Assembly (NCBI RefSeq): GCF_019402665.1
Contig: NZ_VSST01000015.1
Coordinates: 124,001 to 188,000, forward strand
Origin: Bradyrhizobium canariense
GTDB lineage: Bacteria > Pseudomonadota > Alphaproteobacteria > Rhizobiales > Xanthobacteraceae
Reading direction: 5' to 3'
Length of the DNA stretch: 64,000 bases
The position numbers and the translations under genes were made by a program. Of this stretch, positions 41,463-54,300 are shown piece after piece. The first letter of the stretch is position 1, and each line of letters starts with the position of its first letter. Under the pieces are notes generated by a model, which saw only the letters and a program-made list of their open reading frames with translations, made no database searches and was not told the DNA's origin.

Positions 41463-42233
41463 ATGCGCAAAATCTATCTCGTTCCGGCCCTCGTCGGCCT
41501 GCTCACCACCGTTGCAGCGGGACCCCTTGCGGCCCAGGGCGCCGTACCGAAGCAAAAAGCTGCGCCGGCACCGAAAGCCGCCGGTGCAGCTCCCGCAGCA
41601 GCCGGTACGCCGGTCGCCGCCGGCGCGACGTCGGCAGCCGCGGCCGAGACAGCGGCCCCGGACGACAAGTCCAAGGCGACCGATTCCAAGGCGATCGACG
41701 GCTTCCGCTCCGCCAAGTTCGGGATGAACGAGGCCGACGTGCGCGCGGCGATAGCCAAGGACTTCGGCGCAAAGCCCGACGCCGTCAGGGCGCAGGACAA
41801 TGCATCCGAGCTGACGCACAGTCTGCTCTATTCGGCGCCCGAACTGCTGCCGAACGGCGGCACCGCCGAGCTTTCCTACGTGTTCGGCTACAAGTCCAAA
41901 TCTCTGATCCAGGTCGGCGCGGTCTGGTCGAAAGGCACCGACGCGGCGATCACGCCGGAGAAGCTGTTCTCCAACGCCAACATCCTGCGCGCCCATTTCC
42001 TCAGCGAGGGCTTCAAGCCCGACTCCATCGCGGTCAACATGCCCGTCAACGGCGGCATCGTGATGTTCCGCGGCAGTGACGCCAAGGATCGCTCGGTCAT
42101 CCTGCTTCTCCAGGGCACGTTCGAGAACAAGGACAACAACCAGCGAGTGCTGACGCCGACCAGCCTGCTGCTGTTCTACGTGGCCGACGCCAAGAGCCCC
42201 GACATCTTCAAGCTGCCGCCCGGCCAGTTCTGA
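41463..42233 (+). CDS. Secreted protein with Ala/Pro-rich linker, upstream of tpsA (hypothetical)
   Basis: This 256-residue protein has a Sec signal peptide MRKIYLVPALVGLLTTVAAG (cleavage near residue 21-23, LAAQ). A low-complexity Ala/Pro/Lys-rich stretch follows (about 24-75), then a folded region starting DGFRSAKFGMNEADVRAAIAKDFGAK. I do not recognise the family. The linker could let the domain span the periplasm or stick to the cell wall. ATG 41463 is chosen because the signal peptide starts there; the ORF is open 126 bases upstream without a ribosome-binding site. It is 69 bases before the giant adhesin gene, in the same direction, with no terminator seen, so a common operon is likely. 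Confidence 0.8.
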   Translation: MRKIYLVPALVGLLTTVAAGPLAAQGAVPKQKAAPAPKAAGAAPAAAGTPVAAGATSAAAAETAAPDDKSKATDSKAIDGFRSAKFGMNEADVRAAIAKDFGAKPDAVRAQDNASELTHSLLYSAPELLPNGGTAELSYVFGYKSKSLIQVGAVWSKGTDAAITPEKLFSNANILRAHFLSEGFKPDSIAVNMPVNGGIVMFRGSDAKDRSVILLLQGTFENKDNNQRVLTPTSLLLFYVADAKSPDIFKLPPGQF

Positions 42234-42302
42234 TGCCGCGCTGCCACGACATTCTCCCACCCGGTTGTGGATCGGCCCCAGTGCCGATGAAGAGGATCTG
42301 AA

Positions 42303-45300
42303 ATGCGCCGACCATCTGCAAGGCGAGAGAATGACGAGCTGACGCTGCGGGGGCTTGCGCGCTTCCGTTCGATGTCACTGCTCTGCGCGATGCAGATGGT
42401 CTTCCTGCCGGTGTTCAGCGTCCGCCTGCAGGCGCAGCCGGCGAACGTGATCACGCCGGACGGCCGCACCGGGACCAGCCTTCAGACGTCCGGCAGCGTC
42501 ACCAACGTCACGACGTCGACCGTCTCCGGCACCAGTGCCTTCAACTCGTTCTCGCAGTTCAGCGTCGGGAAGGGCAACACCGTCAATCTGCAACTGCCGA
42601 CCGGTACGCAAAATCTCGTCAACATCGTTCGCGACGCTCCGGTCTACGTCAACGGCACGCTGAACTCCTACATGAACGGCGCGATCGGCGGTAACGTCTA
42701 TTTCGCCGATCCCAAGGGCTTCGTGGTCGGCCGCAGCGGCACGGTCAATGTCGGCAGCCTCAACGTCTCGACGCCGACGCGCGAGTTCACCGACAGTCTG
42801 ATCGGCGTGCAGGGGCAGATCAACGGTTCGGCCGTCGCCAATCTGATGGCGGGGTCGTTCCCGGTCTCGCCGGACGGCAACATCCGGATCTACGGCCGGG
42901 TCAATGCCATCGACGGCGTGCGCCTGACCGGGCAGAACGTCCTTGTCGGTGGTGCCAGCCAGCGCGACATTGCCAATCTCGATCACGCCGCGAAGTTCGC
43001 AGCCTCGGTCAATTCCAAGGGGCTGCGCAGCGCCGCCGCGATTTCCGTGCGCAATGGCTCCATTCACATCGGCGCCGTCAACAACGCCAGCGTGAACGGA
43101 CGGCTGACCGCGCGCAGCAAGACCACGACGCCGAGCAACATCACCGTCGTGGCCGGCAACCAAGCCGAACTCGGCAAGAATGCGCGGTTGAGCACGGCGA
43201 GCAGGACTGCGGATGCCGGCGGCGTCCTTGTCAAGGCCGGCAACGACGTGACCGTGAAGAGCGGCGCGAAGATCAATGCCAGCTCGAAAACCGGCAATGC
43301 GGGCCTGGTCGAGCTGAGCGGAAACGGCGTCATCGACGTCGGCAGCGGCGTTACCATCAACCTTGCCGCACCGAACGGCCGGGCCGGCACGCTGCTGATC
43401 GACCCGACCGATGTGGTGATCGGCGACGCCAGCCAGGGCGACGTCGGCGTAACCCTCGGGAACACGTCCGTCGCCAACGCCATCGCGGCGCTCAGCGCTG
43501 GTGGCACCTATCTGGTTCAGGCCGACAATTCGGTCACGCTGGCCGCGCATGCGGTGATCGATGCCCGCAACCTCGACGCCACCAAGACTCATTCCGTCGG
43601 CAACGCCATCAACGTCGAAATCAACGCGCCGACCATCAGCATCGTCAACGGAGCGCAGATCCTCGCCCAGGCGATCAATACTGGTGGAACGACCTACACC
43701 AGCGGCAGTGTCACGCTTGCAGCCACGGCGAGCCAGACCCTGATGTCTGGCCACGCCCATGCGACCACGGGCGTCACCGTTGACGGCACGATCACCGGCG
43801 GCGCGATCTCGATTAGCGCGAGCTCCACGGCGGTGGCGAGCTTCACGAGCTCACTCGCTTCGACGTTCGCGCTTGTCGGCGAATCGGTCCCCGGCATGAT
43901 CCTGGGCCTCAACGGAGGCTATGTCGCGGCGAGCGCAACCGCGACCGTGAACATCAACGGCCATGCCAATATCTCCGGCAGCGGCAACGTCTCGATCAGC
44001 GCGTACGGGTCGGAGAGGGCCGAGGATCCCGTTATCGCCTCGTCGCTCCTCGGCGTATCGCCGGTCGGCGCTGCGGTCGTGGTCGGGAACATCGCCGGCA
44101 ACGTCACCACCAACGTAGCAAGCAATGCGACGATCAGCGCAGGTGGTAGCCTCGGCATCAAGGCCACCAACGATGCCACGATGAACGTCACGGCCGTATC
44201 GCTGACCTCGAGCGCGGTTCTCGTGGCGACGGTGGCCTATTCGACGGCGTCGGTGACGACCACGGCAAACGTCGCGACCGGCGCCCACCTGAGCGTCGGC
44301 ACCGCGAGCGGATCGACCGGTGGATTCGCGCTGCGCGCGCTGAATAACAACAGCTTCTCGACGTCCGCGACCTCCGTGGGGCTGGATAATCCGGCCCTGA
44401 ACGGCGGCGTCGGCGGTGCCGTCGCGATCAGCAACGTCAACACCTCGGCGACCGCGACCCTCGGGTCGTCGCTGGGGTCCAGCACTTCGAACCGGATGAA
44501 CGGCGCGGTGACGGTCGAGGCGACCTCGAACACGACGTCGAATTCGACGATGTCCTCGACCATCACAGGTACGCCGGCTTTGATCGCCGGACTCCAGGGT
44601 GCCCTGGTCGTGGGCACGATGAATCCCAACTTGTTCTCCCAGCAGTTCAGCACGCTTTTCACCGCGGATCTGAACCTGAAGGCGGCGGCGGCCTTGACGA
44701 TCGCGCGCAGCACGGAGAGCGCGACGGCGGCGATTGCGCAAAACCCCAGCGGCGGCGCGCCGTCGATCTATACGTCGGGCAACGTCGCCGTCATCAGCAA
44801 CGTGATCGACGTGGGCGTGCGCAGCATTGCGACGGCCTCGGCGATCAGCTCGAGCCCGGTCGATGGTCAGTCGACGGCCGTTGCCGCAGCGGTCGCGTGG
44901 GGCGATTTCACGCACAATTCGAACGCCTATATCGGCGACGCGACCCTGATCAATGCGCCGGAGATCGGCGTCTCGGCAAACACCTATATGCCGATCACCA
45001 ACACCTGGTTGCAATGGGCCTCGCTGACGGATGTGCTGAGGCATCTCAACGGCAATCTCGGCGTCGGCGGCAGCATCTTGACCAGCTACGCCAACTCGAC
45101 CGCGGACGCCGGCGACACCGTCGGCATCGCAGGGTCGTTGAACAATTTCATGGTTCACAACAACACCACGGCCTGGGTCGCGACCGGTGCCAGCCTGACG
45201 TCGACCTGCACGGTTGCGAGTTGCGGCAGCGGCGCGTGGACGGCTGCGCTGGACAGCGGGGCGACGCAGGCCTTCGACGCGACGCTCGCCATCGCGGCGA

Positions 45301-48300
45301 CGGCCTATTCGGCCTCGATCGACGCTGCGGGCAACGTCGGCACGCTCGGCTTCCTTCCCGGCAACACCTCGGGTGGCTCATCGCTGGGCGGCGCGCTCAA
45401 TCTGGTCCAGTTCTGGAATAACACGGTCGCCGGCGTGGCGTCCGGCGCTTCGCTCGGCGCGACCGACAACGTCTCCATCACGGCATCGACCACCGACCAG
45501 TTCTTCGGCGTTGCGCCGACATCCGGCAAGGCGGCCGGCGCCCTGGCGCTGAACGGCATCACGTCCATCGCGCTCGTGAACAACACGACGCATGCCTCGA
45601 TAGGCATCGGCGCGACGGTGTCGGCTCCGACGGTGAATGTGCTCGCCCAGCAGGATCTGTCGATGCTGTCGGTTGCCGGCGCGGTGTCAGCCGGCGGCAA
45701 CTCCGCCGTCGGCCTCGCCGTCGCCTATCTCGGCGCGACCACCGACACCGCCGCCTATGTCGGTGACAATCACAGCGACATCCGCCCGGGCCCGTTCAGT
45801 TCGGACGATCCGTTCTCGGGAACTGGCAGCGGTAACGGGTCGGTCACGGCCGACCATCTGGCGATTTCCGCGACGACGGCGGGCCGGATCACCGCGGCGT
45901 CGATTGCGGCTGCGATCTCGGAACCTTCGGTTTCGGACTTCGGCACCAAGGCCGGTGCCGTCGGCGCAGCCGCGACCGGCGGAGCGGGCGGGATTTCAAC
46001 CGCGCTGGCCAAGGTTGGCTCGTCGTCGGGCGCCTCCAGCAGCGGCTTCACGATCGATCTTGCCGGCAGCTCCTCCATCAGCGATGTGAGCCTTGGCACG
46101 ACCGCCTCGATCACCGGCGTCACGATCAACCGCTACTCGCCGAGCCCAACGGCCACCTTGTTGGTCCAGGCGCTCAACGACACCATTCTCAACAACGGCT
46201 CGGGCGGCGCCGCCGCCAATCTGGGAGGCAGCGCCGGCTCGACGAGCGTGGCCGTCGACGGCACCATCGCCGCGGCGATCTCGAACAATGTGACCAAAGC
46301 GTTCATCTCCAACTCCACGGTCAACAACCAGCAGTCCGTGACCGTGCAGGCATTGAACGGCGGATCGGAAACCGTCGTGGCGATCGGCCTTGCCGCGTCA
46401 ACGCGGTCCAACGCCGCCTCGATCGCGCTGTCCGTCGGCATCATCACCGACAGTGCGCAGGCCTATATCGAAAATTCGACGATCGCCGGCGGGAGCACAG
46501 GCGTCCAGCGGGCTCTCGAGGTCGATGCCTATCAGACCAGCAACATCGCGGTCGGCGGCGGTTCGCTCTATATTTCCGGCGGACAGGGCGGCTTCGGCCT
46601 CGCCATGACGTATGCTTCGATCGGCGATCCCTCCGGCGGCAACGCGACTGACGCGCACATCAAGTCCACGTCGATCAGCAATTACGACTCGCTTCTGGTG
46701 CTCGCCGACAATGCCAGCATCATCGCGGCCGGTGCCGCGTCGGCCGGGGCAGGGTCGAACGGCCTGTCGGGTTCCATCGTCGTCGACGAAATCACGTCCA
46801 CGACCACGGCCTATATCAGCAGCAACTCGACGGTGAACATCAACGTCGGGCGCGTGACGGTGCTGGCGGACAGCGGCGCTGTGTCGGACCTCGATACGGC
46901 GCTCGGGAATCTCGTCAAGAAGTCGAACAACAATCATCTCGCGTCGGACACGTGCACGGCCGCCGCCGGCAACGGCACGGCGAATTGCATAGATTTTGGC
47001 GCGGCGGCGCTCAACGACGGCACGGCGAACGGTCCGGGCGCCAGCATCATCTCCGTTGCGGGCATTATCCAGGCCGGCAAGAACAATGTCGGCGCCTCCA
47101 TGGTGTACGATACCATCGCGACGACGCATTCGGCCTATATCGCCAACGTCCGGATGTCGACGATCGGCAGCGTCAGTGTGAATGCGGTCGACACCACGAA
47201 GATCCAGTCGGTCACGATTGGCTTCGGTCTGGCGACCGGCCAGTTTGCCGGCGTCGGCGGCATGACAATCAGCTCGATCGCCAATAATGTTTCGGCGGCA
47301 ATCGGCAACAACCAGTCCGACACGACGCAATCGACCGTGACGGCCTCCGACATCTCCGTCACCGCGACCGACAATTCCAGCATCACCGGCGCCGCTGCCG
47401 TCGCTGGCGCCTCGACGCAAGGCAGCGCAGCGGGCCTGGCCCTCGTCTACAGCAGCATCGCCAACAATGTCAGTGCCGGCGTCACCGGCTCCAAGCTGAC
47501 CGCCTCCGGCAATGTCGTCGTCAACGCGAACTCGAATGCCGATATCTCGACGGTTGCCGTCGGTATTGCGATTTCCTCGCAGATCGGCCTTGCCGGTTCG
47601 GTCGCCACCAATCTGATGGGAACCAACGTCACCGCCAGCATCACCGGCGGGGCCGACGTCGCAGCGAATAACAACGTTGCCGTGATTGCCGGTAATAATG
47701 ACAAAGCGGGCGTTTTCGCCGGCGCCGTGTCCATCAGCAAGGGCGCGGCAGGCGGCGCGGGCTCGATGGTCACGAACAAGATCACCGGCACCACCGCGGC
47801 CTATATCAGCGGGACGACAACCAAAGTGGATGCGCGCGGAACCAGCACGAGCGACGTGCTTTCCGTCAACAGCGGCACGCTCGCGCACGCGATCGATCTC
47901 GGCGGCTTCAGCGCGCCCACCGACACCACGCCCGATCTGAGCGAGACCCAGGAGAGTGTGCGCGGCCTCGCCGTCGTCGCCAGCTCGCACCAGGCCGTCG
48001 TCACCAACGTCGCCACCCTGTCCGCGGGCTCGGGCATCTCCATCATGATCAATCCGATCACCAATGTGATGAGCGGATCCACCAGGGCCTATATCGACGG
48101 CGCGGCGATCGACACTCGGCTGGCAAGTTCGACGCTGGACCCGCAGATCGATGTGGCCGCCAGCAGCTTCTCCTATTCGGGCGCGTTCGGCGCCGGCGTG
48201 GTGCCGCCAACCGGGAGCGGGGGCGGCGGTGCGACCATTCTCAGCACGACGATGTCGCGCGACACCGAGGCCTATATCACCAATGCGACCGTTGGTGGCG

Positions 48301-51300
48301 TGCAGTCGGCGAGCGCAACGGTGGGCGCCGTCACCGTGAAGGCCAATGCCGAGCAGGACGCATCATCGATCGCGGTCGGTTTCGGCACCGGCTCGGTCGG
48401 GCTGAACGTCTTCGTCGCAACCACCGAGGCCTATGTCGACGGCGGCTCCCTCACGGCGTCGTCGCTCACGGTCAACGCCTACGACGCCACAGGTATCGCG
48501 TCGGCGAACGGCTCGGGCGCCTATGGCAGCCAGGCCGCGATCGGGGCGGCGTTCCTGGTTCAGGTCTCGGCGAACCGGACCGAAGCCTATGTCGGCGACG
48601 AGTTCCACTATCAGGGCAACGGCGCGGCACACACGACTGCGGTCAATCTGAGCGGCGCGCTCGACGTCGAGGCAACGACGAAGAACCGCTTCCAGGCCTA
48701 TTCGATTGGCGGGGCACTCTCGACCGGCACGGCGGCAATCGCCGGCATGGCCAACATCGAGATTGCCAACAACGCCACCATCGCCGGCGTCTACGACACC
48801 ACGCTGCAGTCCCCCACTGGCGGTTCGGCTGGCGCGGTCACGATCAACGCCACCGAGGACGTGGCGATCAAGGAGATCGCCGGCGCGCTTTCGATTGCCG
48901 CCAGCGGGTCCGGCGTCGGCGTGGGCGCGGCGGCGAATGTGATCGTCTTCAAGAGCCAGACCATTGCGGAAAGCCGCAACAGCGACCTCAATTCGTCCGG
49001 CGCGATCAACGTCGGCGCGCTCAGCACCAAGGAAGTCCTGTCCTACGCGGTCACCGCCGGCATCGGCGGCAGCGTCGGCATCGGGGCCACCGTCGGGGTC
49101 ATCATCATCGGCACCAACACCGCCGATCCGGATACGCAGGGCGAGCAGACCGGCCAGCTCAATCAGGGCAACAACGGCACCCTCGCATCAGTGAACGCGG
49201 GCACCAATTCCTCGCATGGCAGCGACGCGGTCGCGGGCGGCACCTCGGGCAATCCGAGCAACGCCAACGCAACCTCGACCTACGACGTCAGCACCGTCCT
49301 GACCGGCGGCAATGACGGCGTCACCGCCCAGATCGCGGGCGGCAATGTGACCGGCACGCAGGTCAACGTCGCCGCCACCAGCGCCAACGCGACCAAGATG
49401 TTCCTGCTCGGCGCGGGCTTTGCCAAGAACGTCGGCATCGGCGCCGGCATCGGTTACACCAGCGTCGACAGCAGCGTCCTCGCCAATCTGAGCGCGATCG
49501 TCTCCGCGCCGTCCGTCACGGTTGCGGCGCGGGTCAAGGACGCCGATACCGGACCTTATTCGGGCAAGACCGTCGACAGCGAGGCGATCGCCGGCGGTGC
49601 AGCGCTCTATTTCGGCGCGGATGCGGCCGTGGCGGTCGGCAACGTCGCCAATACCGTCACGGCCCAACTCGGCGGCTCCGTGACCGGAACGGGCGGCACC
49701 GGCGCCACTGGCGTCGCCGTGATGGCGATGGACAGCTCGACTCAGAGCGTGACCGCGGGCGGCGGCACCGGCGGCCTTGCAGCCATCGGGGTGTCGATCG
49801 CGACCACGGGACGGTCCAGTTCAGTCGCGGCAAAGGTGCTGTCGAACGCGACGGTGAACAGCTCGACCCTTGCGGTTGGCGCCGCCGAGGCCGGCGCAAT
49901 GTCCGCTTCCGCGACTGCGGTCGCCGGCGGTATCGTCGCCGGTGACGGCGCAGTTGCGACAGCGAAGGAAAATTCGACGGTCCTGGCAGAGATCGGTTCC
50001 AGCTCATCGATCACCACGTCGGCGACGGGCGCCGGCACGCTGGTGTCGGCATCGATCACGCCCAAGCTTTCGAGCAAGGCGATCGGTGTCGCGGTCGGCG
50101 GCGGCGCCATCGGCGTGTCCGTCGCGGAATCGATGGTGACGGCCACCGTCACGGCCGATGTCGGCGACAACACCACCTTCTCGGGCGGTGCGCTCGGTGT
50201 GACCGCCATGGCGCTGGTGCCGACCGGCGGCACGACGACTTACGCCTGGTCGCTCGCGGGCGGCGGCGGCTCGTTGATCGGTGCCCAGGGCAGCTATGCC
50301 AGGGCGTCCGAGAACGCGACGGTGAGTGCGTATGGCGGCATCGGGATCCATCTTCCCAATGCCGACGTGGTCATTGCCGCAGAGAACGACAGCAGCCAGT
50401 ACGCCGAGTCGACTGGCCTCTCGACCGGGTTCCTCGCCATTGGCGCGACCGTCGCACAGGTCTCCTCGAGCGCCCACACCTACGCCTATCTCGGGGCCGG
50501 CGCGATCACCGCCGCGTCCAACACGGGCGTTCTCCAGATCACCGCCACGGGCACGGATACCAACGTCGCCAGCGCGCTCGTCGGTGCGGGCGGCACCTAT
50601 GCCGGCGCAGCAGCGGTTGCGACGACGGCCACCACCGCGGTCACCGACGCCATGCTCTATGGCGAGGCGACGGACAACACGCTTTATTTCGGCGGCCTCA
50701 ACATCAAGGCCAAACATACGACGAATTATGCCGGCAGCGGTGATGCCTATCAGGCCTCTACGGCGGGCGCCTCCGGTGGCAGCGCGCAGAACGATGTCAC
50801 GTCGGCGACCACCGCTGAAATCGGCACGCATCTGATCGTCAACTCGGCCGGCGGCGATATGGTTGTGATCGCCAACGACGTGGTCAACCAGGCTGGTGGC
50901 GGGGCGCGGTCTGGTTCCGGCGGCGTGTTTGCCGGCGCGGCGGCGCTCAGCAAGTCCAGGGTCACGCAGACCGTCACGACCAACATCGACGCCGGTACGA
51001 TCCTGAGCCTTAATGCCGATCCGAGAACGACGACGGGCGCAATCAACATCGAGGCCTACAACACGCTGAGCACGGCCGACACGGTCAATTTGAGCGCCGC
51101 GGGCCTGTTCGCCGGCGGCGGCGCCGAATCCGACATGACGGCAAATGCCACGCTCACGGTCAACATTCAGGCCAGAGAGCTGTTCAGCGCCGGCAACATC
51201 TATATCGGCTCGGCGTCGCGGATGGCGGCAAACAATTACGCCAACGCCAGCCTCTATGGTGCGGTCGGCGGAGTCGGTGCCAGCACGAACGCATGGGTGC

Positions 51301-54300
51301 ATGCAACGCAGAACGTCAGTGTCGGCAGCAGCTCGACAGTGGAGGCCTGGGGCAAGATCAACATCGCCGCAGGCCTGGCCGGCGACGGCAGCGTCTACAG
51401 CAGCGTGGCCGCGAACGCGACGACGGTGGTCTACAACAACACGGTCGTTGCCATCTCGGGCCTCTATCGCGGCACCGCCAACGCCGACGACGACACCAGC
51501 CTGACGCTTGCCATCGGCTCGAAGGTGCTCGGCGCCAACGACATCTCGCTCACCGCGACGCCGGGCCAGGTCACGGCCTCCGGCCTCGGCAGCAACTACA
51601 ATCCCTACCTGGAGATCTTCAGCGCCAAGAACAGCGACAACCACAGCAACGACAACAGCGGCGGGACCGGCAATGTCGCGCTCAACGGCCTCGTGGTGGC
51701 CGGCATCCACAATGACGAGACGATCACGATCGCGCTTGGCGCGAGCACGCCGACCCTGTCTACGACGAGCCCCTACGATCCGCTCGCGCTCGAATACGTC
51801 TCCGACGTCGATCATTTCAATCGGGTGATGAGCTGGAACCACCAGACGATCCAGTACACCATCGTGGGCGGCTTCAATCCTTACCAGACGATCGTCGCTC
51901 AACTCGCATCTCTGAGTGGCCTGACGTCGACGCAGGTCCAGACGGCGCTTTCCGCCACGCAGCGCTCGATCACGTTTGGCGGCACCGATCCGACCGGCGA
52001 GATCCAGCGCCAGATCAATACCCTGATCCAGCAGGCGCCGTTCGCTGCCAATGCATCCGGCAACGCCTTCGCGTTCGGCGATATAATGGTGTCGGCCGGC
52101 AACGTTTCGATCCTGGCGCAGAGGCTGTCCGGGGCAGGTGGCGCAGGTCTTGCCGCACCATCGGTGATCGCGCGCTCTTCGCCCATGATCAAGATTGAAA
52201 ACCAGGGCCTCGATTTCGTCGCGCTGTCGAACCTCACGATCACCAACGTGACGGGGGGGCTGGTCACGCACCCGCAGGTCGACCCGGGGTCGTCGTCGAA
52301 CGTGACTTTCACGTCGAACAACAGCGCGACGCCGATCATCGACATCTCGGCGGTCTATAACCGCAAGGATCCCAACACGGGTCTCGGTGTCGACCAGAAC
52401 GGCAACACCCTGACGCGCACGCCCGACATCTACTTCGACGGCGTCGTCACCAACGAGAACGGCCTGCTCAAGATCACCAACAATCTCGGCAACGTCGTCG
52501 CATCGCAGACGTTCGATGCTGCGACAATCCAGATGGTGGTGCCGAACGGCTCCTTCACCTTCAATGGCGGCGTCGGCAGCATCTTCAGCTCCAACCACGA
52601 CGTGGCCTCGCAATGGGCCAATACCGAGTACAAGCCGGCTGACAACGACACGCTGACGGCGGTGATGGCGGCGGCGACCTATCTCGGTGCCTATGGTGCC
52701 TACGACAGCGGCGTGCATATCGCTTCCGGCGGCAATCACCCGTATTCCTATTATTGCTGCGCCTCCGGCAGCGCGGGCGTCGCCGGTACGGCGAGCAACA
52801 GCACCGTCTTTACGGCGCGGCTGCTGGATCTCTATTACGACGGCCTTTCGCTCTATTCGGCGATCTTCCTGCCGATGGGTTCGGGTGCGCCGGGCAACGG
52901 CAACGAACATGCCGGCAGCACTCCCGACGCGTCAACGCTCGCGACGATCGAGGGGCCGACCAGGCAGACCATCAGCACCGCCCCATGGGAGGCAAGCACC
53001 TATGATGGCCAGGGCGTCTATAGCGGCTCCAGCCCGTTCAACTGCTCGCATTGCTCCGCCTACTTCCAGGTCATCAACATCCAGCCCGATGTGATCACGC
53101 CGAAGACGGCGAACACGGCGACCAACCCGCCGGCGAATGCGCCCTTCATCATCGGCAAGGCGATCATCCTGTCGGCATCGGTTCTCAACATCAACGGCAC
53201 CATCCAAAGCGGCTCGAGCAGCAACTATTCGGTCAATATCGGCACCGGCGCGCTGAACGCCATCAACGCTCTGAAGGCCGACAGTTCGGCCTTTGCCCAG
53301 GCCCAGAGCAACGCGCAGCACGGCAGCTATGTGGATTTGACGCAGTATCTGTCGAAGGTAAGTGGCAGCGACGTCCAGGTCGGCGCGAGGTACAATGCCG
53401 CCACCGACCAGATCCTCCTGAATGGCGTGGTGCAGGGGTCCGGCGGCTACGTCTACCTGAACGGCAAGATCATCTCGACCTCGACCGACGGCACGCCGCA
53501 GGGCAACATCATCGTCAACGGGGGCGCCGGCACGATCACGGTGAACAACACCACCGGCCTTCAACTCGTCACCAACACGATCAATACCGGCGTCAGCGCA
53601 GCCAGCGTGATCGAGATCGTCGATCAGCTCAAGGCGCAGACGACGTGGTACGTCTACAATCCTGCCGCCCCGGGCGGCCAGCAGGTGTCGACGTATCGAA
53701 CCAACAGCGTCAATGCGAGCCAGTACGACGGCTCGATGCTTGCCGCGACAAGCGGTACGGCCGGCCTGCAATACGCGCCGCAAGCCAACATGTACTACCA
53801 GTGGGTCGACACCGCGCGGCTGGATCGTTCGACGACGAGCACGCAGTTCGACTATGGCTGGCAATACACCTCGCGGGATCCCAACAGCGGTAGCTCCTTC
53901 GTCCGCACCACCAGCCTGGTCTCGGACGTGCAGCAGGTCGCCAACGGCGCCACCACGGGACAATTGCAGAGCACGAATTACCAGGAGGTCGTCACCGCGA
54001 CCGGTTCGGCTCACGGCGGCGGCGGCAACACCCATTCCGACAGGTGCTGCGGCGCGGATGGACAGTACGATTGGTTCCAGGAGATCTTCGATCACCTGAC
54101 GCTGACGCTGACCAACACCGTCAAGGCATCGAACCCCATCAACATCCAGTTCAACGGCGGCGGCGCCAGCACGGTCGCGGTCACGTCGAACTCCGGCATC
54201 GTCATCAACGGCCCCATCAACAACCTTCAGGGTGCGACCTCGGTCGTGGCCACGGGCGCCAGTTCGGCCATCACGGTCGGCGCGAACGCCAACAACCCGG

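Noticed and set aside
50004..52910. 968-codon minus-strand ORF (and others) inside tpsA
   Set aside because: Such long antisense frames arise from the codon bias of the giant adhesin; the product is Arg/Ala/Asp-rich low-complexity sequence with no family features.
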